From the NCBI RefSeq assembly GCF_900119185.1, contig NZ_FPJE01000007.1, forward strand, positions 124,001 through 188,000: 64,000 nucleotides of DNA, given 5' to 3'. Origin of the DNA: Sinomicrobium oceani. Lineage in GTDB: Bacteria; Bacteroidota; Bacteroidia; Flavobacteriales; Flavobacteriaceae. The translations under genes were made by a program, and so were the position numbers. A model generated the notes under the pieces. The model was not told the DNA's origin. It made no database searches and saw only the letters and a list, made by a program, of their open reading frames with translations. This document shows, piece by piece, positions 35,305 through 44,730 of the stretch (the first letter of the stretch is position 1; each line of letters opens with the position of its first letter).

Positions 35305-36306
35305 ATGGAAGACAACAGAACTTCAGATATTGGTCTTATCAATGAAAAAATACAGCGGGAGAGTGCTTTTGTAGACCTGCTGACCCTTGAAATGAACAAG
35401 GTCATCGTAGGACAAAAACACATGGTAGAACGTTTACTGATAGGCCTTCTGGCCCAGGGACACATTCTCCTGGAAGGCGTACCCGGACTGGCAAAAACCC
35501 TATCTATCAACACTCTGGCAAAAGCCGTACACGGCAGCTTTAGCAGGATACAGTTTACACCCGACCTGCTTCCTGCAGATGTGGTGGGTACCATGATCTA
35601 CAACATCAAGGAAAACGATTTTTCCATTAAGAAAGGGCCTATCTTCGCCAATTTCGTACTGGCAGATGAGATCAACAGGGCTCCGGCAAAAGTACAGTCG
35701 GCCCTTCTGGAGGCAATGCAGGAAAAGCAGGTAACTATCGGGGATGAAACCTTTCCGCTGGACAAACCGTTCCTGGTTATGGCAACGCAAAACCCGGTAG
35801 AACAGGAAGGAACCTATCCGCTTCCGGAAGCTCAGGTAGACCGTTTCATGCTGAAAACCGTAATAGATTACCCGAAACTCGATGAGGAACAGCTCATCAT
35901 CCGTGCCAATCTCAAGGGAGCTTACGAACAGGTAAATCCCGTAGTTACCCTCGACCAGATCCGTAGCGCCCAACAGGCCGTACGTGAGGTTTACATGGAC
36001 GAGAAGATCGAAAAATACATCCTGGATATTATTTTTGCGACACGTTACCCGGAAAAATACAAACTATCCGACATCAAACCCCTGATCAATTTCGGTGCTT
36101 CACCAAGGGGTAGTATCAACCTGGCGAGCGCGGCAAAATGTTATGCTTTTATCAAGCGCAGAGGCTATGTGATACCCGAAGATGTCCGGGCCATCGTACA
36201 CGATGTACTTCGTCACAGAATAGGTATAACCTATGAGGCCGAAGCCGAGAACATCACTTCCGTAGACATTATCAACAAAATCGTAAACGAAGTCGAAGTA
36301 CCTTAG
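35305..36306 (+). CDS. moxR: MoxR-family AAA+ ATPase
   Basis: This 333-residue AAA+ ATPase heads the bat operon. The Walker A is GVPGLAKT with Lys64, Walker B lies in FVLADEINRAPAKVQSALLEAMQE, and sensor 1 in FLVMATQNPVEQEGTYPLPEAQVDRF. The C-terminal lid domain runs from about 230. MoxR ATPases act as chaperones for VWA-domain proteins, and here two VWA proteins (BatA and BatB) are encoded downstream. The gene is followed by a 130-base gap before the DUF58 gene, then tight spacing. Confidence 0.95.
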   Translation: MEDNRTSDIGLINEKIQRESAFVDLLTLEMNKVIVGQKHMVERLLIGLLAQGHILLEGVPGLAKTLSINTLAKAVHGSFSRIQFTPDLLPADVVGTMIYNIKENDFSIKKGPIFANFVLADEINRAPAKVQSALLEAMQEKQVTIGDETFPLDKPFLVMATQNPVEQEGTYPLPEAQVDRFMLKTVIDYPKLDEEQLIIRANLKGAYEQVNPVVTLDQIRSAQQAVREVYMDEKIEKYILDIIFATRYPEKYKLSDIKPLINFGASPRGSINLASAAKCYAFIKRRGYVIPEDVRAIVHDVLRHRIGITYEAEAENITSVDIINKIVNEVEVP

Positions 36307-36436
36307 CCCTTACGGCCTGGTGCCGGGTAAGGAGTACAATATGGCTTCGAAAGCAATACTAACAGATCAATCCGTCTCATGCCTTGGCTTTAGATGACGG
36401 ACCCCCCTCCCCCGGGAGGAAACAGGAAGGGCCAGT

Positions 36437-37303
36437 ATGGATACCAAAGAACTACTTAAAAAAGTCAGGAAAATAGAGATCAAGACACGCCGGTTGTCCG
36501 ATCACATCTTTGGAGGCGAATATCACTCTACCTTCAAGGGCAGGGGTATGACATTCAGCGAGGTCCGGCAATACCAGTTCGGGGATGACGTAAGGAGTAT
36601 CGACTGGAACGTAACGGCCCGCTATAACGAGCCGTATGTCAAGGTCTTCGAAGAAGAACGTGAACTCACGATGATGCTTGTGGCCGATGTGAGCGGAAGC
36701 CAGTTTTTCGGGACTACGGCACAGTTCAAGAACGAGATCATCACAGAGATCTCCGCTACTCTTGCTTTTTCTGCCCTTCAGAATAACGACAAGATAGGCC
36801 TGATCCTTTTTTCCGACCAGATCGAACTGTATATCCCTCCGAAAAAAGGAAAATCGCATGTACTCCGCATCATACGTGAATTGCTGGAGTTTAAATCCGA
36901 AAGCAAAAAAACCGATATTGCGGGAGCGCTCAAGTTTCTGTCGAACGTCATGAAAAAGAAAGCCATTGTTTTTGTGCTTTCAGACTTTATGGCCGAAGAT
37001 TATAACCACACCCTGAAAATCGTAGGTAAAAAACACGATATTACCGGTATCAGGGTTTACGACAAACACGAAGAAAGCCTTCCCAACCTGGGGCTTATCA
37101 TGGCAGAAGACGAAGAGACCGGCGAGTTGATCGCCGTTAATACGGGGTCCGGAAAAGTCCGGAAAAACTATACCGCCTATCACCGGGAACGGGTAGATTA
37201 TTTCCAGAATTCGTTTACCAAAAACGGGGCGGGAATACTGCATAACCGGGTAGACGAAAGCTATGTAAAAAAATTATTGGGTTATTTTAAAAGAAGAGCG
37301 TAA
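36437..37303 (+). CDS. DUF58 domain protein of the bat operon
   Basis: This 288-residue protein has the DUF58 hallmark FSEVRQYQFGDDVRSIDWNV followed by ARYNEPYVKVFEEERE and a VWA-like fold (MMLVADVSGSQFFG with the MIDAS-type DxSxS pattern). DUF58 proteins almost always neighbour MoxR. It lacks a signal peptide and is probably cytoplasmic or membrane-attached. Its exact job is unknown; a substrate or partner of MoxR is likely. It precedes the third bat gene by 22 bases. Confidence 0.93.
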   Translation: MDTKELLKKVRKIEIKTRRLSDHIFGGEYHSTFKGRGMTFSEVRQYQFGDDVRSIDWNVTARYNEPYVKVFEEERELTMMLVADVSGSQFFGTTAQFKNEIITEISATLAFSALQNNDKIGLILFSDQIELYIPPKKGKSHVLRIIRELLEFKSESKKTDIAGALKFLSNVMKKKAIVFVLSDFMAEDYNHTLKIVGKKHDITGIRVYDKHEESLPNLGLIMAEDEETGELIAVNTGSGKVRKNYTAYHRERVDYFQNSFTKNGAGILHNRVDESYVKKLLGYFKRRA

Positions 37304-37325
37304 AGCCGTAAACCCGGAACTTGTA

Positions 37326-38987
37326 ATGATAAGAGATCTTTTGCATAACAAAAAAAGACTTTCCCTCCCGAAGGGAACAGGCATACTGTTTGCCATGATG
37401 TTCCTCATGGCGCCCGTGCAGATCGTGGCCCAGGATACTCCCCGGGTGACTTCAAAGATCGACTCCACTCATATACGCATCGGGGAGCAGGTTCAGTTTG
37501 AGATCTCCGTCGAAGCCGATACGACTACACTGGTCGTATTCCCGGAAGGACAGACTTTTGCACCGCTCGAAATGGTGCGTGCTTCAGACATCGATACCTT
37601 CCGCAATAAAGACCGTATGAACCTCATCAGGACATACGCCCTGACACAGTTCGATTCCGGTCATTATACCCTGCCCCGGCAAAAGATCATCGTTAACAAT
37701 AAAGAATTATACACGGATTCCCTACAGGTCCTCGTCAACGATATTGCCGTAGACACCACTACGCAGAAGATGTACGATATCAAACCCCTGGCCGAGGTTT
37801 CCAGAAACTATTCGGACTGGGTCCGTTATCTCATTTGGGGTATTGTTTTTCTGGCTGTTGCAGGGGCACTGATCTATTGGTTTTTTCTGCGGAAGAAGCC
37901 GCTTACCCAGGAAGAAAAAGAGGCATTGCTCCCTCCTTTCGACAGGGCGCTCCTCGGGCTTAAACAGCTGGAAGAATCGCGCTACCTCATCCAGTCGCAA
38001 TACAAGGAGTACTATTCGGAACTCACTAACATCGTAAGAGCCTACCTGGAAGAAGAAGTGCATATTTCCGCCATGGAAAGTACGACCGAAGAGCTGGTTG
38101 CCAAGCTCGAAATGATGCAACAGGCCGGAAAACTCAACCTGGAAAAGGACACGATAACCAATTTTAAAAGCGTCCTGCAAAAGGCCGACCTGGTAAAATT
38201 CGCCCGGTCGCGACCCGACACCCATGGTGCAGAGGAAGACCGGAAAGTCATAGAAAACGTGGTCGTACGAACCAAGGAAGCGATTCCCGAGCCCACCGAA
38301 GAAGAACTTTTGCAACGCGAAGAGTATATCGCCGAAATGGCGCGGAAAAAACGAAAGAAAAAGAGAATTACCACAATCATCATTGCAGCGGCCGTACTGG
38401 TTGTTGCCCTGGGAGGTGCGGTTACCTATTACGGGTTTACCAAGGTCAAGGACACTGTTTTCGGGCATCCCACCCGCGAATTGCTGCATGGCGAATGGGT
38501 AAACAGCGAATACGGCTACCCTGCCATAGTCCTGGAAACCCCACAGGTACTGAAGCGAACCGCAATAGAACTTCCGGAATCCCTGAAACAGGTTATAAGC
38601 ACAAACCAGACTTTTACGTACGGCGGGCTCCTGGGCGATTTTCACATATCGGCCAGTGTCACTACGTTCCGCGAGGGTGTGGAATTTAATATGGAAGATG
38701 CCATACAGGGTTCTGTGAAAACCATGGAGCAGCAAGGCGCTAAAAATATCATTGTAAAACAGGATGAGTTTACCACACCTTCGGGTAAAAAAGGAATTAA
38801 AGTCCACGGCAGTATGGATATTACACTTCCGGGTACCGAAAAAAGCGAAAAAGGAGAATACATTATACTGAATTTTAATGAAAAAGGAGCTTTCCAGCAG
38901 GTTATCATCATTCACAGACAGGATGACCGGTATGCGAAAGACATCGAAAACAGGATCGTGAATTCCATCGATTTTAAAAACCAATAA
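37326..38987 (+). CDS. three-part membrane protein of the bat operon
   Basis: This 553-residue protein has a signal sequence (ending AQDTPR), an N-terminal Ig-like, BatD-like domain (IDSTHIRIGEQVQFEISV to about 150), a first membrane helix (about 165-185), a cytoplasmic helical domain (ALLGLKQLEESRYL, YYSELTNIVRAYLEEE, up to a KKRKKKR patch), a second helix (about 345-365), and a C-terminal extracytoplasmic domain resembling DUF1795/PsbP-like (GLLGDFHISASVTTF). I do not know a name for this arrangement. Its location between DUF58 and batA is conserved in some relatives as far as I recall. It stops 2 bases before batA. Confidence 0.85.
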   Translation: MIRDLLHNKKRLSLPKGTGILFAMMFLMAPVQIVAQDTPRVTSKIDSTHIRIGEQVQFEISVEADTTTLVVFPEGQTFAPLEMVRASDIDTFRNKDRMNLIRTYALTQFDSGHYTLPRQKIIVNNKELYTDSLQVLVNDIAVDTTTQKMYDIKPLAEVSRNYSDWVRYLIWGIVFLAVAGALIYWFFLRKKPLTQEEKEALLPPFDRALLGLKQLEESRYLIQSQYKEYYSELTNIVRAYLEEEVHISAMESTTEELVAKLEMMQQAGKLNLEKDTITNFKSVLQKADLVKFARSRPDTHGAEEDRKVIENVVVRTKEAIPEPTEEELLQREEYIAEMARKKRKKKRITTIIIAAAVLVVALGGAVTYYGFTKVKDTVFGHPTRELLHGEWVNSEYGYPAIVLETPQVLKRTAIELPESLKQVISTNQTFTYGGLLGDFHISASVTTFREGVEFNMEDAIQGSVKTMEQQGAKNIIVKQDEFTTPSGKKGIKVHGSMDITLPGTEKSEKGEYIILNFNEKGAFQQVIIIHRQDDRYAKDIENRIVNSIDFKNQ

Positions 38988-38989
38988 CC

Positions 38990-39991
38990 ATGCTGGAGAA
39001 TATTCAATTTGCCAATCCGCAGTTCTTCTGGTTGCTCTTATTGCTTCCTCTGGCTATCGTATGGTATGTACTAAAGCGAAAAAAGGAAACGGCACCCTTA
39101 AAGATATCGACGATCAAAGGTTTTAAAGCCGGGGGGTCGGTGCTACCCCGTTTAAAACCGATACTTTTTGTAATGCGCTTGCTGGCAATGGCCGCCCTGA
39201 TCACGGCAATGGCAAGACCGCAAACGCTCGATATTTCTTCGAGAACCAAGACCACCAGGGGTATCGACATTGTAATGGCACTCGACTTTTCATCGAGTAT
39301 GCTCGCCAAAGACCTCAAGCCCAACCGCCTCATCGCCCTCAAAGAAGTGGTTGCCGAATTTATAAAAAACAGGCCCAATGACAGGATAGGCCTCGTGGCC
39401 TATGCGGGCGAAAGCTATACGCCCATACCCGTAACGAGCGATAAGGCACTGGTACTAAACACACTAAAACAACTGGATTTCGAAACCCTCAGAGACGGTA
39501 CCGCTATAGGTATGGGACTGGCCACCGCCGTTAACCGGCTCAAAGACAGCAAGGCCGAAAGCAAAGTCATTATACTGCTTACCGACGGGGTAAACAATAC
39601 CGGGGTTATAGAACCGCTTACCGCAACAGAGCTGGCCAAGGAATACCACATCAAGACATACACCATAGGACTGGGGACCAACGGAATGGCCATGACTCCC
39701 GTAGCCTATAATCCGGACGGTTCTTTCCGTTACGGTATGCAAAAAGTAGAGATCGACGAAAAATTACTGAAAGATATTGCCCAGGAAACCGGGGGAAAAT
39801 ATTTCAGGGCCACCAACAACAGGAAACTGGAAGAGATCTACGAAGAGATCAATCAACTGGAGACCACGGAAATAGAAGAATTTAAATATTACAATTACGA
39901 CGAAAAATTCCGCCCCCTGGCCTTACTCGCCGGAGCACTGCTCTTCATAGAGCTTATGCTTCGGTACACCGTATTCCGGAGCTTCGTATAA
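38990..39991 (+). CDS. batA: BatA, membrane VWA protein
   Basis: This 333-residue protein has an N-terminal membrane helix (FFWLLLLLPLAIVWYVL), a second helix near 60-75, a von Willebrand A domain with a MIDAS motif (ALDFSSSMLAKD, Asp99, Ser101, Ser103; later Thr and Asp in LLTDGVNNTG), and a C-terminal helix (LALLAGALLFIEL). In Bacteroides fragilis, bat genes support aerotolerance and virulence, though the mechanism is unresolved. A MoxR chaperone is encoded upstream. The gene is separated by 84 bases from batB. Confidence 0.93.
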   Translation: MLENIQFANPQFFWLLLLLPLAIVWYVLKRKKETAPLKISTIKGFKAGGSVLPRLKPILFVMRLLAMAALITAMARPQTLDISSRTKTTRGIDIVMALDFSSSMLAKDLKPNRLIALKEVVAEFIKNRPNDRIGLVAYAGESYTPIPVTSDKALVLNTLKQLDFETLRDGTAIGMGLATAVNRLKDSKAESKVIILLTDGVNNTGVIEPLTATELAKEYHIKTYTIGLGTNGMAMTPVAYNPDGSFRYGMQKVEIDEKLLKDIAQETGGKYFRATNNRKLEEIYEEINQLETTEIEEFKYYNYDEKFRPLALLAGALLFIELMLRYTVFRSFV

Positions 39992-40075
39992 CAGGCCGGA
40001 ATGGACCGTATGTTTTAAAAAAACCTATGAAAACCGGGAGCTTATTAAGGCCCTTGTAAAACCATAAAAGAATAC

Positions 40076-41119
40076 ATGTACGTACTGGAAGAAAAAATAT
40101 ATTTTTATTTGCTCGCCATATTACCGTTGGTCGTGCTGCTTTTTCTTTTCCTGCAATTGTGGAAAAAAAGGACGCAAAAGAAATTTGCCGATGCGCCCTT
40201 ATTGAAAAGATTAAGCCCGGATACGTCCACGTTCAAACCTGTACTCAAACTCGTCACCCTCCTGCTCGCCTTTACCTGCCTTGCATTTGCACTGGTAAAT
40301 CCGAAGATTGGCACGAAGCTTGAGACCGTGAAACGTGAAGGTGTGGATATCGTATTTGCCGTAGACGTGTCTAAAAGTATGCTTGCCGAAGATATTACGC
40401 CAAACAGGCTGGAGAAGGCCAAAAGGCTTATTTCCGAGATCCTCGATCAGCTTGCCGGCGACCGCATCGGTATTATCGCATACGCAGGAGAAGCTTACCC
40501 CCAGCTGCCGATTACGACCGATTATGCTGCGGCCAAAATGTTCCTTCAGGGTATGAATACCGATATGTTGTCTTCGCAGGGAACAGCCATCGGAGATGCC
40601 ATTAACATGGCTTCCGGATATTTCAACGATGAGGAACAGACCAATAAAATACTGGTTATCGTATCGGACGGGGAAGACCACGAAAAAAATATTGAAGGCC
40701 CTATCGAGGAACTTACGCAGAAAGGAATCCGTATTGTTACCATCGGGGTCGGAACGCCCAAAGGAGGCCCTATCCCCATAAAACGAAGCGGCATTACGGA
40801 AACCTTCAAAAAAGACCGGCAGGGCGAAGTAGTGATCACCCAACTGGACGAAACCACCCTGAAGGACATCGCCGGGGAGAGCAACGGAGCTTACATCAAC
40901 GGGCAAAATACCTCCGAAGTCGTCTCTTTTATGAAGGACTACCTCGGGAAACTGGACAAAAAAGAATACGAGACCAAACAATTTGCGGACTATAAGAGTC
41001 AGTTTCAATGGTTTTTGGGAGCTGCTATTTTATTTTTAATTTTAGACCTCCTCTTTTTGGAGCGAAAGACCGCATGGGTGCGGAAGCTCAACCTGTTTAA
41101 CGAAAAAAATGAGAAATAA
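40076..41119 (+). CDS. batB: BatB, membrane VWA protein
   Basis: This 347-residue protein resembles BatA: two N-terminal helices (IYFYLLAILPLVVLLFLFLQL and about 58-73), a VWA domain with intact MIDAS residues (VDVSKSMLAEDITPNRLEKA, Asp97, Ser99, Ser101; IVSDGEDHEKNI), and a C-terminal helix (FLGAAILFLILDLLFL). The paired VWA proteins could form a membrane complex with BatC and BatE. The start is the ATG at 40076, 84 bases after batA. Confidence 0.93.
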   Translation: MYVLEEKIYFYLLAILPLVVLLFLFLQLWKKRTQKKFADAPLLKRLSPDTSTFKPVLKLVTLLLAFTCLAFALVNPKIGTKLETVKREGVDIVFAVDVSKSMLAEDITPNRLEKAKRLISEILDQLAGDRIGIIAYAGEAYPQLPITTDYAAAKMFLQGMNTDMLSSQGTAIGDAINMASGYFNDEEQTNKILVIVSDGEDHEKNIEGPIEELTQKGIRIVTIGVGTPKGGPIPIKRSGITETFKKDRQGEVVITQLDETTLKDIAGESNGAYINGQNTSEVVSFMKDYLGKLDKKEYETKQFADYKSQFQWFLGAAILFLILDLLFLERKTAWVRKLNLFNEKNEK

Positions 41120-41162
41120 CGCACAGATATCCGGACTTGCGAACTTCTAAAACAACTGAAAA

Positions 41163-42092
41163 ATGACTGTTTTTTCTATACATAGCAGCATCACCGGGAA
41201 CAGGGATCAACATCAAATGATCATCCCTGCATACCTGCTTACGGCGGTACTGTTTTTCTCTTGTCTTTCATCAAAAGCTCAGGACAAAGGGAAAGATGCC
41301 GAAGCCGAAAAAACGATCAAAGCTTCGGAAAACCTGACTTACGAAGCCAACAAACAACTGGCTGGCGATGATTTTGAGGATGCGGAAGTCAGTTACCGGA
41401 AAGCTATTGCCAAAAACCCGGAGAACGCCACTGCAAAGTACAACCTCGGTAATGCATACTATCGCAGAGAGGACCTCGGAGAAGCCTTTTCCCGATACAA
41501 ACAAGCCGGAGAAACGGCAACAGATCAGGCAGCAAAACACAGGGCCTATCACAACCTGGGGAATGTATTCATGAAAAACAAGGAATACCAGAAAGCCGTC
41601 GAAGCCTATAAAGAGGCCCTGCGAAACGATCCTACCGACGAAGAAACCCGTTACAACCTCGCTCTTGCCAAGGAAATGCTCGAGAAAAATCCGCCGCAGA
41701 ACAACGACGACAATAAAGACGATAAAAACCAGGACCAGAATAAAGACAAAGACCAGCAGGATCAGGACAAGCAAGACCAGAACCAGGGTGGCGAGGATAA
41801 TAAAGACCAGGATCAGAAAGATCAGGGAGATCAAGGTGACAAGGGCGATCAACCCGAGGATAACAAAGACAAGGGCAACGACGACAAAGGTGGTCAGGAT
41901 CAGAAAGACCAGGGAGAAGACGGACAACCCGAAGACGGAGAAGGACAACCGCAACCCGGACAAAGCGAATTATCTCCGCAACAGATACAGGCGCTGCTCG
42001 AAGCCATGGGCCGTGAAGAAAAACGAGTACAGGATAAAATAAATGCCAAAAAGGCCAAAGGCGCAAAAACGTCCACGGAAAAAGACTGGTAA
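41163..42092 (+). CDS. batC: BatC-like TPR protein with Asp/Gln/Lys-rich tail
   Basis: This 309-residue exported protein has a signal-like segment (MIIPAYLLTAVLFFSC), TPR repeats (about 55-175: AEVSYRKAIAKNPENATAKY, YHNLGNVFMKNKEYQKAVEA, and a third), and a low-complexity tail of about 95 residues made of Asp, Gln, Lys, Asn, Gly and Glu (for example KDQDQKDQGDQGDKGDQ). The tail ends with a short helix containing a VQDKINAKKAKG segment. The signal could start at the ATG at 41163 or, less likely, the ATG at 41217. It fits BatC. The tail may be flexible or a scaffold. Confidence 0.88.
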   Translation: MTVFSIHSSITGNRDQHQMIIPAYLLTAVLFFSCLSSKAQDKGKDAEAEKTIKASENLTYEANKQLAGDDFEDAEVSYRKAIAKNPENATAKYNLGNAYYRREDLGEAFSRYKQAGETATDQAAKHRAYHNLGNVFMKNKEYQKAVEAYKEALRNDPTDEETRYNLALAKEMLEKNPPQNNDDNKDDKNQDQNKDKDQQDQDKQDQNQGGEDNKDQDQKDQGDQGDKGDQPEDNKDKGNDDKGGQDQKDQGEDGQPEDGEGQPQPGQSELSPQQIQALLEAMGREEKRVQDKINAKKAKGAKTSTEKDW

Positions 42093-42133
42093 CCCGGACG
42101 GTTCTTCCGGAACATAATGCCATTTAGAATACC

Positions 42134-43909
42134 ATGATATTGAAAAAAAACATATTTATATTATCCGCATTACTACTGCTGTTTTCCCTGGCATTCGCCC
42201 AGGAAGATGCGGTACAGTTCGAAGCTAACGTCAGCAAAGAAAAGCTGGGGGTTAACGAGCGGCTCCGTGTGGATTTTAAAATGAACAAAGACGGCGATAA
42301 CTTTACACCACCGGATTTCGAAGGGTTTACCGTAGTTATGGGCCCAAACCAGTCCGTCAGTCATTCGTGGATAAACGGGAAACGCAGTTTTTCCAAAACC
42401 TATTCCTACATACTCTCTCCCGTAGGGCGGGGAAAATTTACTATTAAACAGGCCACGATCGAGATCGATGGCAATACCTACAAGACCTTACCGGTCCATA
42501 TCGAAGTCACTGCCGCAGTAGACAATCCCGGAGAGGAAAATCCGGCGGCCATTGCCGAAGACAAGCTACACCTGGTTGCCGAGGTGTCCAAGGGCAATCC
42601 GTACCTTAACGAGGCGATTACCGTGGTGTATAAGCTTTATGTAAGTCCGGATACCAACGTGTCGGATTTTCGTCCGCTGGACAACCCTAAATACAATAAC
42701 TTCTGGAGCCAGGAAATCGAAATACAACGTTTTGAAGTAAAGAACGGCACGTACCAGGGCAAGCCGTATCGTTATGTAGTCCTCAAACAGGTTGTGCTCT
42801 ATCCGCAGAAGGAAGGCGAACTCAGCCTGGAACCACTTTCCCTTGACGTCACTGTCGATGTCCCTACGAACAAGAGAGATATTTTCGGGGGGCGCCTGTA
42901 CACCCAGGCACACCGAACGGTTTCTGCCGGGAAGAGAACCATCAATGTCAAATCGTTACCTGCACAGGGAAGGCCCGCCGATTTCAGCGGAGCCGTTGGT
43001 AAATTCTCCTTTAAGGTCACTTCTTCCAAAAACACCCTGAAATCTTCGGAATCCTTTCAGCTGAAAGTAGCCGTACAGGGTAAAGGAAACTTTAAACTTT
43101 TCTCCCTGCCCAAGATGGAACTGCCCAGCGCTATGGAGGTCTATAACCCCGAGTTTAAAGAAAACATATCAACATCGCTGTCGGGCATGTCCGGGTCCGT
43201 ATCCGACAATTACACCGTAGTTCCCCAGTTTAAGGGGCAATATACTATTCCGGATATCACATTTTCTTACTTCGATCCCGAAACCGCATCGTACAAGACC
43301 CTGCATTCCGAACAGGCTACCGTAAATGTAACGCAGGGACCCCAGCAGGCTGTGGCCTCCGGCGGCGAAACCCCGGGTACGGCCAAACAAAATGTCGTTG
43401 CAGCAGGAAGCCAGTTCCGGTTTATCAAACTATCACCCGGACTGACATCCATGGAATCGGATGATTTTTTCGGCTCCGGGTTGTTCTATATGCTACTGGC
43501 ACTGCCTTTCCTCTTTATCCCCTTAGCCATTTTTGCCATAAAAAGGAAACAGAAGATCTCGGCAGACGTACAGGGCAACAAGATCCGCAAGGCCAACAGG
43601 CTGGCCAGGAAATACCTTTCCGAAGCCAGAAAGGCCCTGGGCAAAAAAGAAGATTTTTACATCGCCCTGGAAAAAGCATTACACAATTATCTCAAGGCCA
43701 AACTCCATATCGAAACCTCGGAGTTCAGCAAAGAGAAAATCACGGCTTTACTTCAGGAAAAAGAAGTGGACACACCGAGTATCGAAGGCTTTATAGGCCT
43801 GCTGCAAAGCTGCGAACTGGCCAGGTACACCCCGGCATCGGAAGTGGCCATGCAACAGGATTACGACAAAGCGGTTACGGTGATCTCACAAATGGACAAG
43901 CAGATCTGA
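42134..43909 (+). CDS. batD: BatD-family protein
   Basis: This 591-residue exported protein has a signal peptide (ILSALLLLFSLAFAQ), several Ig-like domains characteristic of BatD (KLGVNERLRVDFKMN, FTVVMGPNQSVSHSWING, PYLNEAITVVYKLYV, SSESFQLKVAVQGKGNFKLF), a membrane helix near 450-470 (LFYMLLALPFLFIPLAIFAI), and a cytoplasmic helical tail (NRLARKYLSEARKAL). The family is called oxygen tolerance/BatD. It probably presents the Ig domains in the periplasm to partners in the Bat complex. It starts 41 bases after batC. Confidence 0.92.
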   Translation: MILKKNIFILSALLLLFSLAFAQEDAVQFEANVSKEKLGVNERLRVDFKMNKDGDNFTPPDFEGFTVVMGPNQSVSHSWINGKRSFSKTYSYILSPVGRGKFTIKQATIEIDGNTYKTLPVHIEVTAAVDNPGEENPAAIAEDKLHLVAEVSKGNPYLNEAITVVYKLYVSPDTNVSDFRPLDNPKYNNFWSQEIEIQRFEVKNGTYQGKPYRYVVLKQVVLYPQKEGELSLEPLSLDVTVDVPTNKRDIFGGRLYTQAHRTVSAGKRTINVKSLPAQGRPADFSGAVGKFSFKVTSSKNTLKSSESFQLKVAVQGKGNFKLFSLPKMELPSAMEVYNPEFKENISTSLSGMSGSVSDNYTVVPQFKGQYTIPDITFSYFDPETASYKTLHSEQATVNVTQGPQQAVASGGETPGTAKQNVVAAGSQFRFIKLSPGLTSMESDDFFGSGLFYMLLALPFLFIPLAIFAIKRKQKISADVQGNKIRKANRLARKYLSEARKALGKKEDFYIALEKALHNYLKAKLHIETSEFSKEKITALLQEKEVDTPSIEGFIGLLQSCELARYTPASEVAMQQDYDKAVTVISQMDKQI

Positions 43910-43947
43910 AGTTGAACAATTTAGGACACCATATAAGAACGTATATC

Positions 43948-44715
43948 ATGAGAATTGCGATTTTAGCTATATTATTTCTCCTTCACCTTCCGGGCTTCTC
44001 CCAGGAGACACCGGCGGCGTCTCCTGAAAAGCTCTTTGAAGAAGCCACATCGTTGTACAATGAGGGGAACTATGAAGAAGCTGCCGGGAATTACCAGGCC
44101 ATTCTCAAAAGCGGACAGCATTCCGCAGCCGTTTACTACAATCTCGGCAATGCGTATTACAAACTGAACCGTATCCCGGAGAGTATATACTATTACGAAA
44201 AGGCCCTGCAACGTACCCCGGAAGATAAGGATATACAAAACAATCTTGCTTTTGCCAGAAATATGACCATAGATGCCATAGAGCCACTTCCGCAAACCGG
44301 TTTTTCCCGGTTCTGGAACAACTTTACGGGAAGTTTCCACTACAATACCTGGGCGGGAATAGCCGTTGCCTTTGCATTCCTCACCGCCCTATTGTTCCTG
44401 TTTTATTATTACCTGCAGTCTTCGTTCAAGAAAAGGATATTTTTTGTAGGCAGTATCTTTTCCGTGGCTTGCCTGACGGCCTGTCTTTATGTCTCCTATC
44501 TGCAGTATTACAAAAGCATCAACACCAATTATGCCATTATTTTTGCCAAGGAAGCCCCGATAAAATCCGAACCCAACTCCAGGAGCGAACAGGTTTTTCT
44601 CCTTCACAGCGGCACCAAAGTACAGGTACTCGAAACACTGGACGACTGGAAGCAGATCAGGCTGGCTGACGGGAAGACAGGATGGGTACAAAAAGACGCA
44701 CTCAAAACGCTGTAA
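43948..44715 (+). CDS. batE: BatE-like TPR/SH3 membrane protein
   Basis: This 255-residue protein has a signal peptide (ILAILFLLHLPGFSQ), TPR repeats (about 27-100: EEATSLYNEGNYEEAAGNYQ, YYNLGNAYYKLNRIPESIYY), two membrane helices (about 130-160 and 165-185), and a C-terminal bacterial SH3 domain (IKSEPNSRSEQVFLL, VQVLETLDDWKQIRL, GKTGWVQKDAL). This arrangement is typical of BatE. I choose the ATG at 43948, 38 bases after the batD stop, over a TTG at 43912. It is the last gene of the operon and meets the convergent CDF gene 15 bases on. Confidence 0.9.
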   Translation: MRIAILAILFLLHLPGFSQETPAASPEKLFEEATSLYNEGNYEEAAGNYQAILKSGQHSAAVYYNLGNAYYKLNRIPESIYYYEKALQRTPEDKDIQNNLAFARNMTIDAIEPLPQTGFSRFWNNFTGSFHYNTWAGIAVAFAFLTALLFLFYYYLQSSFKKRIFFVGSIFSVACLTACLYVSYLQYYKSINTNYAIIFAKEAPIKSEPNSRSEQVFLLHSGTKVQVLETLDDWKQIRLADGKTGWVQKDALKTL

Positions 44716-44730
44716 GCAGTTGTCAATAGG

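Noticed and set aside
36386-36425. C-rich inverted repeat (CTCCCCCGGGAG) between moxR and the DUF58 gene
   Set aside because: It is short with almost no loop and no T-run, and the two genes are very likely cotranscribed.
41271-41963. 230-codon, very hydrophobic frame opposite batC
   Set aside because: It is the reverse complement of the Asp/Gln/Lys-rich tail and TPR codons; hydrophobic runs arise from the biased codons.
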